Source of the DNA: Lachnocurva sp029100405
GTDB lineage: Bacteria > Bacillota > Clostridia > Lachnospirales > Lachnospiraceae
Direction: 5' to 3'
Length of the DNA: 64,000 bases
Assembly (NCBI GenBank): GCA_046263755.1
Contig: JBJYZC010000007.1
Location: forward strand, 62,001 to 126,000
Below are positions 1-8,751 of the stretch, one piece after another. Numbering within the stretch: position 1 is the stretch's first letter; each line of letters begins with the position of its first letter. Both the position numbers and the translations under genes were made by a program. Under the pieces are notes generated by a model that made no database searches, had not been told where the DNA came from, and was given only the letters and a program-made list of their open reading frames with translations.

Positions 1-252
1 TTCCTTCCCGAAAATATCCGATAAGACCTCTGCGACATCTTTGAGACAGCGGTCGCCTTCTTTCATCCCAAAGGCTTCGTTATACATTTTGAAGCCGGAA
101 ATATTAAAATACAGAAGTACGGCCCTGCCCCGGTCCTCTTCTTCTTTTGCGCGATATGCCCATTCTTTCAAAAGACAAAGCATATACGACCTGTTATAGG
201 AACAGGTGATATAATCTTTGTATTCGATCTCCTTATCCCTGATATGACCCAT
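1..252 (-). CDS. GGDEF-domain protein, partial (N-terminal part, runs off window)
   Basis: Reading leftward from an ATG at 252, the frame stays open for 84 codons to the window edge. A GAGAGGG-like ribosome binding site precedes the start. The visible protein has the hallmarks of the first half of a diguanylate cyclase domain: an NRSYM segment followed by FNISGFKMYNEAFGMKEGD, matching the D-x-D-x-FKxxND-xxGHxxGD block that opens GGDEF domains. The usual first Asp of the metal site is replaced by N (FNIS), so activity cannot be assumed. The GGDEF loop itself lies outside the window. It sits about 100 bp downstream of the receiver protein on the same strand and may be its output partner; that link is inferred. 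Confidence 0.6.
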   Translation of the reverse strand, partial: MGHIRDKEIEYKDYITCSYNRSYMLCLLKEWAYRAKEEEDRGRAVLLYFNISGFKMYNEAFGMKEGDRCLKDVAEVLSDIFGKE

Positions 253-350
253 ACCCTCTCCTGTCTGACAAATGTTTCCTTCGATTCGGAAGGAATGAAC
301 AGATCCGCTCCCGAGATCTTCGAACAAGGCAACCTCTGTCAGTTCTAAGC

Positions 351-1577
351 TTAAATGAAAGTTCGGATTTCCTGAATCAGGACCTCCGGCTCAAGCGGTT
401 TATAAAGATAGGCATTGATACCGCTTTCCCGAAGCTCCGTTGACAGGCTCCTTCGAAGGGTATCCGCCGTGATTGCGATGACCGGAACGGTCTTTGCCTT
501 TTCGGATGGAAGAGAACGGATCTGCCGCGTCGCTTCCAGACCGTTCATATTCAGCATCACGACATCCATGAGGATGAGATCGATCCGGTCTTCATTTTCC
601 TGATATATTTTTAAGGTTTCCTGACCATCGCCGGCCAGAATCACACACATTCCGTAGCTTGTAAGAATGCGGGAGATCACTTCCTGATTGATCCGGTTGT
701 CCTCTGCGAGCAGGATCCATTTGCCGGCCAGATCCGACATATTCCCCCAGCTTGCAAGGTTCTTCTCCCTTCTGCCCTCTTCCATTTCACAGGGGAAAGA
801 GAGGGATATGCCGCCTGCTGTCATTCGATATGCCACATTGGGACTGCCCATAGCCTCAGCATAGAAGAAGAGACGAAGGAGACTGACCGAACGGTCATCC
901 AGACCGACCGGCATGATGCCGATCCCTCGCTGGCGGATCATCCGATAGAGGGTCTTCATTTCCACAAAATGATCCTGGGTGAGAGCAGAATCCGTAAGTT
1001 CGGCTGAAAATTCAAATTGAATTTTTCCGTCTTCCCTGCCTAGCCTTTTTCCCTGCATGGTCACGGTGCTGTTGGGATTGGAATATCTTACAGCTACCTG
1101 GAGAAGAGAATTCATGAGAGAAAAAGCCTGCTTCCGATCGATCCGTACCGGAGTCCCCGATAGTTCCGCCAGGTAATTCCGCAAAATAACGTGCCGGTCC
1201 TGACATTCCTGCCGCATCTCGGCAAGAAGGCCCTCGATCAGATGATCTAATTCCACGTTTTCGGTCTCCCGGACGGACTTTTCCACATTCCGGAGATAGA
1301 GATCCATAATACCGGCCGTAGAATCCTTTAATTCTCTGCCCAAAAGTGAGATCCTGGCAAAGATCTGATCAACCTTCCCGGAAGCGGCGGACCGAAAGTT
1401 TTCTTCCCGCCCGTCTCTTACCAGGCCCTGCAGAGAATTCAGGGTGGTGCGGATCCGGTTGTCCAGATATTCCAGGAGGAAATCACGGTCGTCTTTGGAC
1501 TGTGATTCTGCCGGCTTGCCTGTCGAATGATCCTTTGGCTTTTCTTCCGATTTTTCTAGAATCTTTTCCGAATCCAT
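351..1577 (-). CDS. Degenerate histidine kinase-like module fused to a receiver domain
   Basis: 408 aa with no membrane segment, so cytoplasmic. Residues about 30-60 resemble a kinase dimerisation helix (pattern FLxxxxHEIRTPLN), but the phosphoacceptor His is Asn40 (DNRIRTTLNSLQGL). Residues about 150-265 look like a worn ATPase domain: no DxGxG box and a disrupted N-box. Residues about 287-408 are an intact receiver: acidic pair in LLAEDN, phosphoacceptor Asp338 in LMDVVMLNMNG, Lys393 in YLYKP. It should therefore accept phosphate from another kinase rather than autophosphorylate. Start is supported by AAGGAGGAAGAG upstream. The downstream GGDEF gene on the same strand suggests a cyclic-di-GMP output. 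The family resemblance is seen in the sequence; partner and signal are unknown. Confidence 0.7.
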   Translation of the reverse strand: MDSEKILEKSEEKPKDHSTGKPAESQSKDDRDFLLEYLDNRIRTTLNSLQGLVRDGREENFRSAASGKVDQIFARISLLGRELKDSTAGIMDLYLRNVEKSVRETENVELDHLIEGLLAEMRQECQDRHVILRNYLAELSGTPVRIDRKQAFSLMNSLLQVAVRYSNPNSTVTMQGKRLGREDGKIQFEFSAELTDSALTQDHFVEMKTLYRMIRQRGIGIMPVGLDDRSVSLLRLFFYAEAMGSPNVAYRMTAGGISLSFPCEMEEGRREKNLASWGNMSDLAGKWILLAEDNRINQEVISRILTSYGMCVILAGDGQETLKIYQENEDRIDLILMDVVMLNMNGLEATRQIRSLPSEKAKTVPVIAITADTLRRSLSTELRESGINAYLYKPLEPEVLIQEIRTFI

Positions 1578-1705
1578 TTCACTCTTCCTCCTTGGAGCAG
1601 TCTCTTTCCTTTAAGCGATCACCCATTTTTATTTTTTAGCTCTCAAAGTCTGCATGTTTTCATATCTATTGGCGAGCTTTTGACCCTGTCATCATACTTT
1701 CCAGT

Positions 1706-2425
1706 CTAAATTCTCCTGATATCATTTTCAAGTCCGAAAACTTCCTCAGGATCCAGTCTCCTGGCCTCTCCTTCCGAGAGTTTCGGGTCTAAAACCAGGC
1801 TTCCCATCTGTAGTCTTTTCAAGGTCAGGACCTCCATGCTGACCGCTTCAAACATGCGCTTGATCTGATGAAATTTTCCTTCGTGAATGGTGATCCGGAC
1901 CAGGCTCTGATCCCCCTCTACTGACAAGACCGATAATCCGGCCGGCGCCGCGGTAAAATCCCCGTCAAGGACCAGACCCTCCCGGAAAGCTTCCACTTCC
2001 TTCGATCCGACTCTTCCCAAAACAAGAGCTTCGTATACTTTATCCACATGGCTTTTCGGTGCAAGGAGCCGGTGAGCCATATCTCCGTCATTGGTAATGA
2101 GAAGAAGTCCTGTCGTATCCTTATCCAGCCGGCCGACCGGGAAGAGGTCCGTCCGCCGGTCCTTTGGCAAGAGGTCTAAAACCGTCTTCTGCCTCTTGTC
2201 AGACCTTGCGGAAAGGACTCCGGCCGGCTTATTCAACATAAAATATTGAAATTCCTCATAGATCACAGGCCTGCCGAAATAAGTCACCCTGTCTTCCCTG
2301 GAAACCGGGGCAGCCGGATCCCGGACAGGGCTTTGGTTTACAGTGACATTTCCTTTTCGGATGGCCTTCTTTAAGTTGCTTCTGCTGTCCAGATTCATAT
2401 CCGAAAGGAGTTTATCCAGCCGCAT
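1706..2425 (-). CDS. RsuA/RluB-family rRNA pseudouridine synthase
   Basis: 239 aa, normal length for the RsuA family. Residues 1-60 form an S4 RNA-binding domain (RLDKLLSDMNLDSRSNLKKAI). The catalytic motif GRLDKDTTGLLLITNDGD places the nucleophilic Asp at residue 101, and HKVYEAL/ IHEGKFHQIKRMF-type segments (here VDKVYEAL and HEGKFHQIKRMFEA) follow as expected. It converts a specific uridine of 16S or 23S rRNA to pseudouridine; the exact site cannot be told from sequence alone. Strong RBS TGGAGGAAATATA before ATG. Its start overlaps the stop of the YolD-like gene, so it is co-transcribed with the polymerase pair, an unusual companion. Confidence 0.88.
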   Translation of the reverse strand: MRLDKLLSDMNLDSRSNLKKAIRKGNVTVNQSPVRDPAAPVSREDRVTYFGRPVIYEEFQYFMLNKPAGVLSARSDKRQKTVLDLLPKDRRTDLFPVGRLDKDTTGLLLITNDGDMAHRLLAPKSHVDKVYEALVLGRVGSKEVEAFREGLVLDGDFTAAPAGLSVLSVEGDQSLVRITIHEGKFHQIKRMFEAVSMEVLTLKRLQMGSLVLDPKLSEGEARRLDPEEVFGLENDIRRI

Positions 2426-2847
2426 TATATTTCCTCCACTTCCAGGATGTCATCGAATGAAATAGAGACCGTCCCGACGTCTTCCACAATAAGGTCTAAG
2501 AAACCATGATCGACAGCGGTCACAGGGCGGACAGCAGAGACGGTTCCGAAAAGGTTTTGGATCTGCCCGCCTTTCTTCCTCGGATCCTTTCGGAAACAGG
2601 TCAGACGGATCCTCGTGCCGGGTTTTTCCGATAATTCCTGCAGGCGATAACCGATGGCATCTTTCTCTTCCTCCGTAAGGGCCGGCTTATCCTCTGTCAG
2701 CCGGCCCTCCTCCCGGATCTCATTCTCGTAACCTGTCAATGCAGCAAAGGGATTGAACTGGGCCGCTCTCTTATCCATGGACAGATGGGGATGCCGGCGA
2801 GGGCCGGTCCAGTCCAGGTCAATCAATTGTCGGATCTCATCTCTCAT
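2425..2847 (-). CDS. YolD-like protein, partner of Y-family polymerase
   Basis: 140 aa with the YolD family signature MDKRAAQFNPFAALTGYENEI near residues 24-44 and a C-terminal segment that fits the family's SH3-like fold (VSISFDDILEVE). Proteins of this family accompany YqjW/UvrX-type error-prone polymerases in Bacillota and are thought to be their UmuD-like accessory subunit. Here the start overlaps the polymerase stop by 4 bp (ATGA), indicating translational coupling. Confidence 0.85.
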   Translation of the reverse strand: MRDEIRQLIDLDWTGPRRHPHLSMDKRAAQFNPFAALTGYENEIREEGRLTEDKPALTEEEKDAIGYRLQELSEKPGTRIRLTCFRKDPRKKGGQIQNLFGTVSAVRPVTAVDHGFLDLIVEDVGTVSISFDDILEVEEI

Positions 2848-4265
2848 GCCTTATGACCTCCGATGGAATGATTCCTTTCTCGCTGCGTTGCGCCTTCTTC
2901 CAGATCAATGCCCTTCATAACCACATTTTTCCCGTATTTTTCCTGGAGTTTTAAGATGGCTTCCTGAGCCTTCCGGTCTTTTCTTCGATCGATGGATCGG
3001 TCTTTAGCAAGGTCAAAAATGGATAATTGTCCCTTCTTAATGACATCCGGCTCTTCCTCCCGGATCCGATCCGCCACAAGATACATACGACGGACCAGAA
3101 GATCCGGATCCACGATCCGGTCAAAGAGGCGGACTGTGGCTTCCGCAATCTCCCGATTGGAATTGGTCTCTATTTCCAAACGCTCGGTCCCGTGAGCGGC
3201 CTTCGGGATCTTACGACCGTAACGGTCCGTGACAATGGGCCCGTGATAGTTCCTTCGCCGGTCCGCATCCGTCAGATTCTCGATATCGTAACCGACCGTC
3301 AGGACGATGCTGCCAGCCAAAAAGTGCTTTCGAACAAGATCCAGGGCCAGGACTTCTGCCATCTCCCGGATGACCAGGCGGGCCTTTTCATAAATATAAG
3401 GCGAAACCAGGACCTGCCCTTGCGAGACGGACTTGGGCTTTGGTTTTAATTTCTTAATATCCCGGATGGTACAGGGTTCATAGCCGAAGGCATGATCCAG
3501 GAGGAATTCCGCATTGACGCCGAATTCCCGGAAAAACCAGTCTTCATTATGGGCTGCCATGAAGGCCACAGACCCCATGGTATGCATGCCGTTTTTCTCC
3601 AGTCTTCTGGCGATGCCGGGACCAAGCCTCCAGAAATCCGTGAGAGGCCTATGATCCCATAGTTTCTCCCGGTAGGATCGGACTGAGAGTTCAGAGATCC
3701 GCACACCGTCCTGATCCGGCGGGATATGCTTTGCCATGACATCCATAGCGACCTTGGCCAGATAGAGATTGGGGCCGATGCCTGCTGTTGCTGTAATTCC
3801 GGTCTCCTCTAAGACCTTATGGATCATGGCCATCGCCATCTCATGCGGATCATTGTGAAAGCTGTGGAGATAGCCTGTCACGTCCATGAAGACCTCATCT
3901 ACCGAATAGACCTGAATATCTTCCGGTGCTACGAAACCGAGATAGATTCCGTAGATCTGCCGGCTGACTTCCATATAGCGGGCCATATGAGGCGGGGCAA
4001 TCCGAAAAGTCACAGGGTCTTTGGGACGGCTTGCATTGATCCGGTCTATCACCTGATTCACTTCGAAAAGCCTGGCCCGACCGGGGATCCCGTAAGCTTT
4101 CAGGGAAGGAGAGACGGCAAGACAGATGGTTTTCTCCGTCCGGGTCGGATCTGCAACAACCAGATTTGTCGTCAGAGGGTCCAGACCCAGATCCCGGCAA
4201 GCGACTGAGGCATAAAAGGATTTCAGATCAATCGCGATATAGGTCTTATCATCCGTCTGTCCCAA
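2844..4265 (-). CDS. Y-family DNA polymerase (UmuC/YqjW/UvrX type)
   Basis: 473 aa translesion polymerase. The palm domain opens with AIDLKSFYASV (metal-binding Asp13) and carries the second acidic pair in YSVDEVFMDVTGYL (Asp123, Glu124). The LDPLTTNLVVADP segment is typical of the gram-positive plasmid/chromosomal UvrX group rather than DinB. Start is TTG at 4265, chosen for AAGGAGG eight bases upstream. No clear SOS box was identified by eye in the short upstream region. It forms an operon with the YolD-like gene and the pseudouridine synthase. Confidence 0.9.
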   Translation of the reverse strand: MGQTDDKTYIAIDLKSFYASVACRDLGLDPLTTNLVVADPTRTEKTICLAVSPSLKAYGIPGRARLFEVNQVIDRINASRPKDPVTFRIAPPHMARYMEVSRQIYGIYLGFVAPEDIQVYSVDEVFMDVTGYLHSFHNDPHEMAMAMIHKVLEETGITATAGIGPNLYLAKVAMDVMAKHIPPDQDGVRISELSVRSYREKLWDHRPLTDFWRLGPGIARRLEKNGMHTMGSVAFMAAHNEDWFFREFGVNAEFLLDHAFGYEPCTIRDIKKLKPKPKSVSQGQVLVSPYIYEKARLVIREMAEVLALDLVRKHFLAGSIVLTVGYDIENLTDADRRRNYHGPIVTDRYGRKIPKAAHGTERLEIETNSNREIAEATVRLFDRIVDPDLLVRRMYLVADRIREEEPDVIKKGQLSIFDLAKDRSIDRRKDRKAQEAILKLQEKYGKNVVMKGIDLEEGATQRERNHSIGGHKA

Positions 4266-4339
4266 GGCCGGGACCTCCTTTCTGCTTTTTAGCCGATGGT
4301 TGTCTGTTTTATCGTATGCTGTTTTTCGGCTTCTTATTC

Positions 4340-5815
4340 TTATTTCAGAGACTTTCTTGTATCTAAAGCAGCCGCGATCTCATCCGCCACAAAGACACCC
4401 GATGCCGAGGCATGCGACAGGGAATGGGTCACGCCGGATCCGTCTCCGATCATGAAAAGTCCCGGATATCTGGTCTCCAGCCGCTTATTTAACTGCACTT
4501 CCATATTATAGAATTTGACTTCGACGCCATAGAGGAGCGTATCGTCGCCGGCAGTACCCGGAGCGATCCGGTCCAGAGCATAAATCATTTCAATGATGCC
4601 GTCCAATATCCGCTTGGGAAGAACCAGAGACAAATCTCCCGGTGTTGCCTTCAAAGTCGGCCGAACCGTACCCTCTTCGATCCTCTTTTCTGTTGACCGT
4701 CTTCCTCTCTCGAGATCGCCGAACCTCTGTACGATGACGCCTCCGCCCAGCATATTGGACAGACGGGCAATCGATTCACCGTATCCATTGGAATCATGGA
4801 AAGGCTCAGAGAAATGCTTGGATACAAGAAGTGCGAAATTCGTATTTTCCGTTTTCTTGGCCGGATCTTCGAAGGAATGGCCGTTGACCGTCACAATTCC
4901 ATTGGTATTTTCATTGACGACGATCCCGTTCGGATTCATACAGAAAGTCCGCACCCGATCCTCGAACTTCTTGGTCCGATAAACGATCTTACTCTCATAA
5001 AGCTCGCTGGTCAGATGTTCAAAAATCGGCGCCGGAAGCTCTACCCGGACGCCCAGATCCACCCGGTTGGAGCTGGTCTCGATCTCGAGGTCCCGGCAGA
5101 CCGATTCCATCCACTTGGAACCCGACCGGCCGACAGAAACGATACAATTCTTAGAAACTGCTGTACCACGCTCGGTATGGATCCGGTAAATGTAAGGCGA
5201 CGCCTTACATTTCTCCGAAGACGCATCGTGGGCCTCTCCGGAAGTCTTCGGATCGACCGGCAGGGCTTCAATGCGGCTGACCGGCGTATTGAAATAGAAA
5301 TCAACATGATCCTTCAAGATGTCATAGAGATGCTCGAGAACGACATAATTCTTGTCGGTCCCCAGGTGGCGGACCGAAGCGTCCAAAAGCTGGAGGCCGT
5401 TCTGCATGCAGAGTGTCTTGAAATGGGAACCGGCAGTCGAGTAGAGATGGGTGCCTTCGCCGCCGTTTTCCATATTGATCCGGTCAACATACTTCATGAG
5501 TTCAATGGTCTTCTCCCGACCCAGATATTCATAGAGGGTGCCGCCGAAATCATTGGTGATATTATATTTGCCGTCTGAAAAGGCCCCCGCACCGCCGAAA
5601 CCGTTCATGATCGAACAGGTCTTGCAATGGATGCAGGACTTGATCTTCTTACCATCGATCGGGCAATGCCTTTTCTCTAACGGCATGCCTTCCTCGAAGA
5701 GACCGACCGAAAGATCCGGCGCCTTCTTCACAAGTTCATAAGCCGCATAGATCCCGCCGGGGCCGGCGCCGATAATAATGACATCATATTTCTTATCTGT
5801 AAATTCTATAGACAC
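4340..5815 (-). CDS. FAD-dependent oxidoreductase (COG2509-type)
   Basis: 491 aa with an N-terminal dinucleotide-binding fold (IIIGAGPGG, residues 13-21) and a C-terminal FAD motif (LFMIGDGSGVTHSLSHASASG). A Cys cluster at residues 51, 61, 64 and 67 (CPIDGKK..CIHCKTC) followed by GFGGAGAFSDGKYN is characteristic of this family of uncharacterised FAD dehydrogenases. The substrate is not known. GTG start at 5815 with AGGAG seven bases upstream. It is separated from the polymerase operon by about 75 bp on the same strand. Confidence 0.8.
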   Translation of the reverse strand: MSIEFTDKKYDVIIIGAGPGGIYAAYELVKKAPDLSVGLFEEGMPLEKRHCPIDGKKIKSCIHCKTCSIMNGFGGAGAFSDGKYNITNDFGGTLYEYLGREKTIELMKYVDRINMENGGEGTHLYSTAGSHFKTLCMQNGLQLLDASVRHLGTDKNYVVLEHLYDILKDHVDFYFNTPVSRIEALPVDPKTSGEAHDASSEKCKASPYIYRIHTERGTAVSKNCIVSVGRSGSKWMESVCRDLEIETSSNRVDLGVRVELPAPIFEHLTSELYESKIVYRTKKFEDRVRTFCMNPNGIVVNENTNGIVTVNGHSFEDPAKKTENTNFALLVSKHFSEPFHDSNGYGESIARLSNMLGGGVIVQRFGDLERGRRSTEKRIEEGTVRPTLKATPGDLSLVLPKRILDGIIEMIYALDRIAPGTAGDDTLLYGVEVKFYNMEVQLNKRLETRYPGLFMIGDGSGVTHSLSHASASGVFVADEIAAALDTRKSLK

Positions 5816-5975
5816 TGCTAACTCCTGTTCAAGTTAAGGTTTGAAAGGTTCTGCTTTTATGCTTATAAAGCCGCTTTCCATCGTTTTCGGACAAGAAAAG
5901 CCTTAATTTTATTTTACTCAAAAATACGATCCAATCAATCCAAACCTTGCCGCTCCTGAAATCGGTATATAAAAT

Positions 5976-6041
5976 AAGGGGGTGCGGACATTTTCTTGGA
6001 ATTGCTACTTAGGCAGTCCAAGAAAATGTCCGCACCCCCTT
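5976..6041. repeat. 66-bp element with perfect 25-bp inverted repeats
   Basis: Left arm 5976-6000 (starts AAGGGGGTGCGG, ends TTTTCTTGGA) and right arm 6017-6041 are exact reverse complements over 25 bp, separated by a 16-bp loop. It lies 20 bp past the uxuB stop, so its transcript could act as a terminator for the uxu operon (minus-strand reading ends in TTATTTTATA). A perfect 25-bp stem is longer than needed for that, so a MITE- or REP-like origin is possible. Confidence 0.8.
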
Positions 6042-6061
6042 CGTTCACCGCATTCGTTCTT

Positions 6062-7618
6062 CTATTCCGCCGTCACATATTTGTGCAGCGTGGCGCGCAC
6101 TGCTCCTGTGCCTGCGGTCAATTCGGTAAAGTAAGCACAGACCTTGTCAGACAATCCGGTCTCTATGAGATCGACGCCGAAAATCGTTTTGTCGTGCAGC
6201 AGTCCTTCCAGCCTGGAGCAGTCGGGTTTTTCGCCAATTCTAAAGCCTTTCACGTAAGCCTGAGCAGACTCCAGCAGGGGATCGGGCGACGGGTCAAAAG
6301 GCTTGCCGTTATCGTCCACCGCCATAAGATAGCGCAGCCAGCCGGCATACACCAGCGGGATGAGCTTGAGATCATTGACGTCCAGCCTGTCGGATGCCAG
6401 GTAGGCCTTGATGGTCTCGCCGAAGCGGATGGGCAGTTTCTGGGAAGTGTCCGTGGCAATGCGCTGCGGGGTGTCCGGTAAAAAGGGGTTCGGGATCCGA
6501 ATCTTCACGACGGTATCTATAAAGTCCTGCGGATTGATGATGCCGGGATCGGTCACAACCGGAAGGCCCTCCTTGTAGCCGATGATCTCAACCAGCTTGC
6601 GAAGATCCTCATCCTGCATCTCCGCCGAGATCTTCTCAAAGCCCAACAGGCATCCGTAAATGGCCAGAGCTGTGTGCAGGGGATTGAGACAGGTGCAGAC
6701 CTTCATGCGCTCGACCTTATCGACGGTCTCGCGCGAGGTGAAGTAGAAGCCGGCCTTCTCAAGCTCCGGGCGGCCGTTGGGGAAGTCGTCCTCCAACACC
6801 AGATACTCGCTCTCCTCGGCATTGACATATGGCGCCCTGACCGTGCCGCGGGCGTTCCGCACCGGGGCGAAGCCTTCCAGACCATCCCTCTTCAGCATCG
6901 CGCCGACCGCTGGATCGGGGCTCGGTGTGATCTTGTCGATCATCGTCCATGGAAAGGAGACCTTTTCGCCGTCTTCGATATAGCTCCGGAAACCTTCATT
7001 GCCCCAGGCCTCGGCAAAGGCGGCCATTGCCTCCTTAAGCCTGTCGCCGTTATGGGAGCAGTTGTCGGTGCTCACCATCGCGATCGGATATGCACCCGCC
7101 TTGAAGCGCTCGAACAGAAGTGCGGCGACCCTGCCCAAGTAGCTCCTGGCCTCTTCTGGAGAAAACAAAAGGTCAGCCTTCACGTCATCACCGGCCAGGC
7201 TGTAGCCCTTCTCGGTAATGGTGAAGGTGGCAAGCTGCAGGGATGGATTGCGGAAGATCTCCTTGAGGCGCTCTTCGCCGCTGTACAGGTAACAGGTCTC
7301 GGCTATCGCGCCGAGGATGTTTTTCTCCACGCTTCCGTTGGCTTTCAGCGTCACGACGACAGCCAGATCGTCATAGTTCTCGCCGCCGTGATTCATGCGC
7401 TCGACGGCGATGATACCCTTGTCCAGCACCCCCTCGTTCAGCATACGTTCAGCGGCCATCCCGTGCAGAGCCTTGAAGATATTGCCCGCGCCGAAGTGCA
7501 GCCACGTCGGGTTGGCCCTTGTCCTTTCTATCATGGTCTCTCGATTGTATTCGGGCAGATGGTAGCCTTTGGCTTCCCACTCATCCCGGTTCTCCAGAGC
7601 CTCATTATTCAATCTCAT
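6062..7618 (-). CDS. uxuB: Mannitol dehydrogenase family; fructuronate reductase (UxuB-type)
   Basis: 518 aa. The N-terminal Rossmann segment WLHFGAGNIFKAL (about residues 39-51) and the C-terminal helical domain with KVCTCLNPLHTALAIYGCLLG are typical of polyol-specific long-chain dehydrogenases. In this context it most likely reduces D-fructuronate to D-mannonate with NAD(H), the step before UxuA in hexuronate catabolism. The start overlaps the uxuA stop by 4 bp and has GGAGGATGCAG upstream. Some bacterial relatives act on tagaturonate or mannitol; the adjacent mannonate dehydratase decides the call. Confidence 0.88.
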   Translation of the reverse strand: MRLNNEALENRDEWEAKGYHLPEYNRETMIERTRANPTWLHFGAGNIFKALHGMAAERMLNEGVLDKGIIAVERMNHGGENYDDLAVVVTLKANGSVEKNILGAIAETCYLYSGEERLKEIFRNPSLQLATFTITEKGYSLAGDDVKADLLFSPEEARSYLGRVAALLFERFKAGAYPIAMVSTDNCSHNGDRLKEAMAAFAEAWGNEGFRSYIEDGEKVSFPWTMIDKITPSPDPAVGAMLKRDGLEGFAPVRNARGTVRAPYVNAEESEYLVLEDDFPNGRPELEKAGFYFTSRETVDKVERMKVCTCLNPLHTALAIYGCLLGFEKISAEMQDEDLRKLVEIIGYKEGLPVVTDPGIINPQDFIDTVVKIRIPNPFLPDTPQRIATDTSQKLPIRFGETIKAYLASDRLDVNDLKLIPLVYAGWLRYLMAVDDNGKPFDPSPDPLLESAQAYVKGFRIGEKPDCSRLEGLLHDKTIFGVDLIETGLSDKVCAYFTELTAGTGAVRATLHKYVTAE

Positions 7619-8706
7619 TTTTCTGCATCCTCCTTGTCCATCAGGTCCCAGGCACCCAGCATGTACATGATACCGAGGGCACGGTCATACAGACCATAGC
7701 CGGGCCGCACGTTTCCCGGCTTTTCATCCCAAAGGTGGCGGCCGTGGTCGGGTCGGATATAGCCCTCATATCCACAGTCGTGATAGGCGCGGAGAATATC
7801 GAGAATTCCGGTGTCTCCGTCGCAGTCCCGATGGCTCGCCTCGGAAAAATCCCCATTCGGGAAGTGCTTGACATTGCGGATGTGGGCGAAGGCAATGCGG
7901 TCGCAGTGTTTCCGCACGATGGCTGCCACATTGTTTTTGGGGTTCGCGTTCAGGCTTCCGGAACAGAGAGTCAGACAGTTATAGGGATCATCCACCATCT
8001 TAAGAAAACGGTCTATGCTCGCCTCATCTACCAGAAGTCGCGGCAGGCCGAAGATGTCCCAGGGCGGATCATCCATATGAACGGCCATTGTGATGTCGGT
8101 CTCATGGCACACAGGCATCAGGCTTTCGAGGAAGTATTTGAAATTGTCCCAGAGCTTCTCCTTGGTGACATCCTTGTACTTCTCAAACAGCTCGTCCAGC
8201 TTCGCCATTCGCTCAGGCTCCCAGCCGGGGAAGGTCATGTGGTATTTCTCCGTAAAGCTCATCACGTAGTCTGCCATTTCTTTCGGATCGTCCTGAATCA
8301 TATCCTTCTGATAGTACAGCGCGGTAGAGCCGTCCCCTACCGGGTGGAAGAGGTCGGAGCGCGTCCAGTCGAAAATCGGCATGAAGTTATAACAAATGAC
8401 CTTCACGCCGAAAGGGGCGAGGTTTCGGATCGTTTGAATGTAATTGTCGATGTAGGCGTCACGTGTAGGCAGTCCAATCTTGATGTCATCATGCACATTT
8501 ACAGACTCCACCACATCGGCGTTGAAGCCTGCCGCCTTGATTTGATCTACTACAGGCTTGATTTCTTCCGGATGCCAGATCTCACCGGGCAGCTTGTCGT
8601 GAAGCGCCCAGACGATGGTGCTCACGCCCGGAATCTGACGGATATCGCTCAGAGATATTTTATCGTTGCCCTCGCCATACCAGCGAAAGCCCATTTGCAT
8701 CGGCAT
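7615..8706 (-). CDS. uxuA: Mannonate dehydratase
   Basis: 363 aa, full length. It begins MGFRWYGEGND and contains the family stretch VESVNVHDDIKIGLP, CYNFMPIFDWTRSDL and the metal/substrate-binding histidines near IAFAHIRNVKH and YIRPDHGRH. It dehydrates D-mannonate to 2-keto-3-deoxygluconate. RBS AAGGAGGAGATT precedes the ATG. Operon order on the minus strand is GH1 glycosidase, uxuA, uxuB, giving a short route from glucuronide-type glycosides to KDG; the KDG kinase/aldolase are not in the window. Confidence 0.94.
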   Translation of the reverse strand: MPMQMGFRWYGEGNDKISLSDIRQIPGVSTIVWALHDKLPGEIWHPEEIKPVVDQIKAAGFNADVVESVNVHDDIKIGLPTRDAYIDNYIQTIRNLAPFGVKVICYNFMPIFDWTRSDLFHPVGDGSTALYYQKDMIQDDPKEMADYVMSFTEKYHMTFPGWEPERMAKLDELFEKYKDVTKEKLWDNFKYFLESLMPVCHETDITMAVHMDDPPWDIFGLPRLLVDEASIDRFLKMVDDPYNCLTLCSGSLNANPKNNVAAIVRKHCDRIAFAHIRNVKHFPNGDFSEASHRDCDGDTGILDILRAYHDCGYEGYIRPDHGRHLWDEKPGNVRPGYGLYDRALGIMYMLGAWDLMDKEDAEK

Positions 8707-8751
8707 GGAATCTCCTCCTTATTTTTGAAGACACACATATTCGGTACCGCT

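Noticed and set aside
4796..5578. 260-codon plus-strand frame opposite the FAD oxidoreductase
   Set aside because: Antisense to a strongly conserved flavoprotein, no protein family features.
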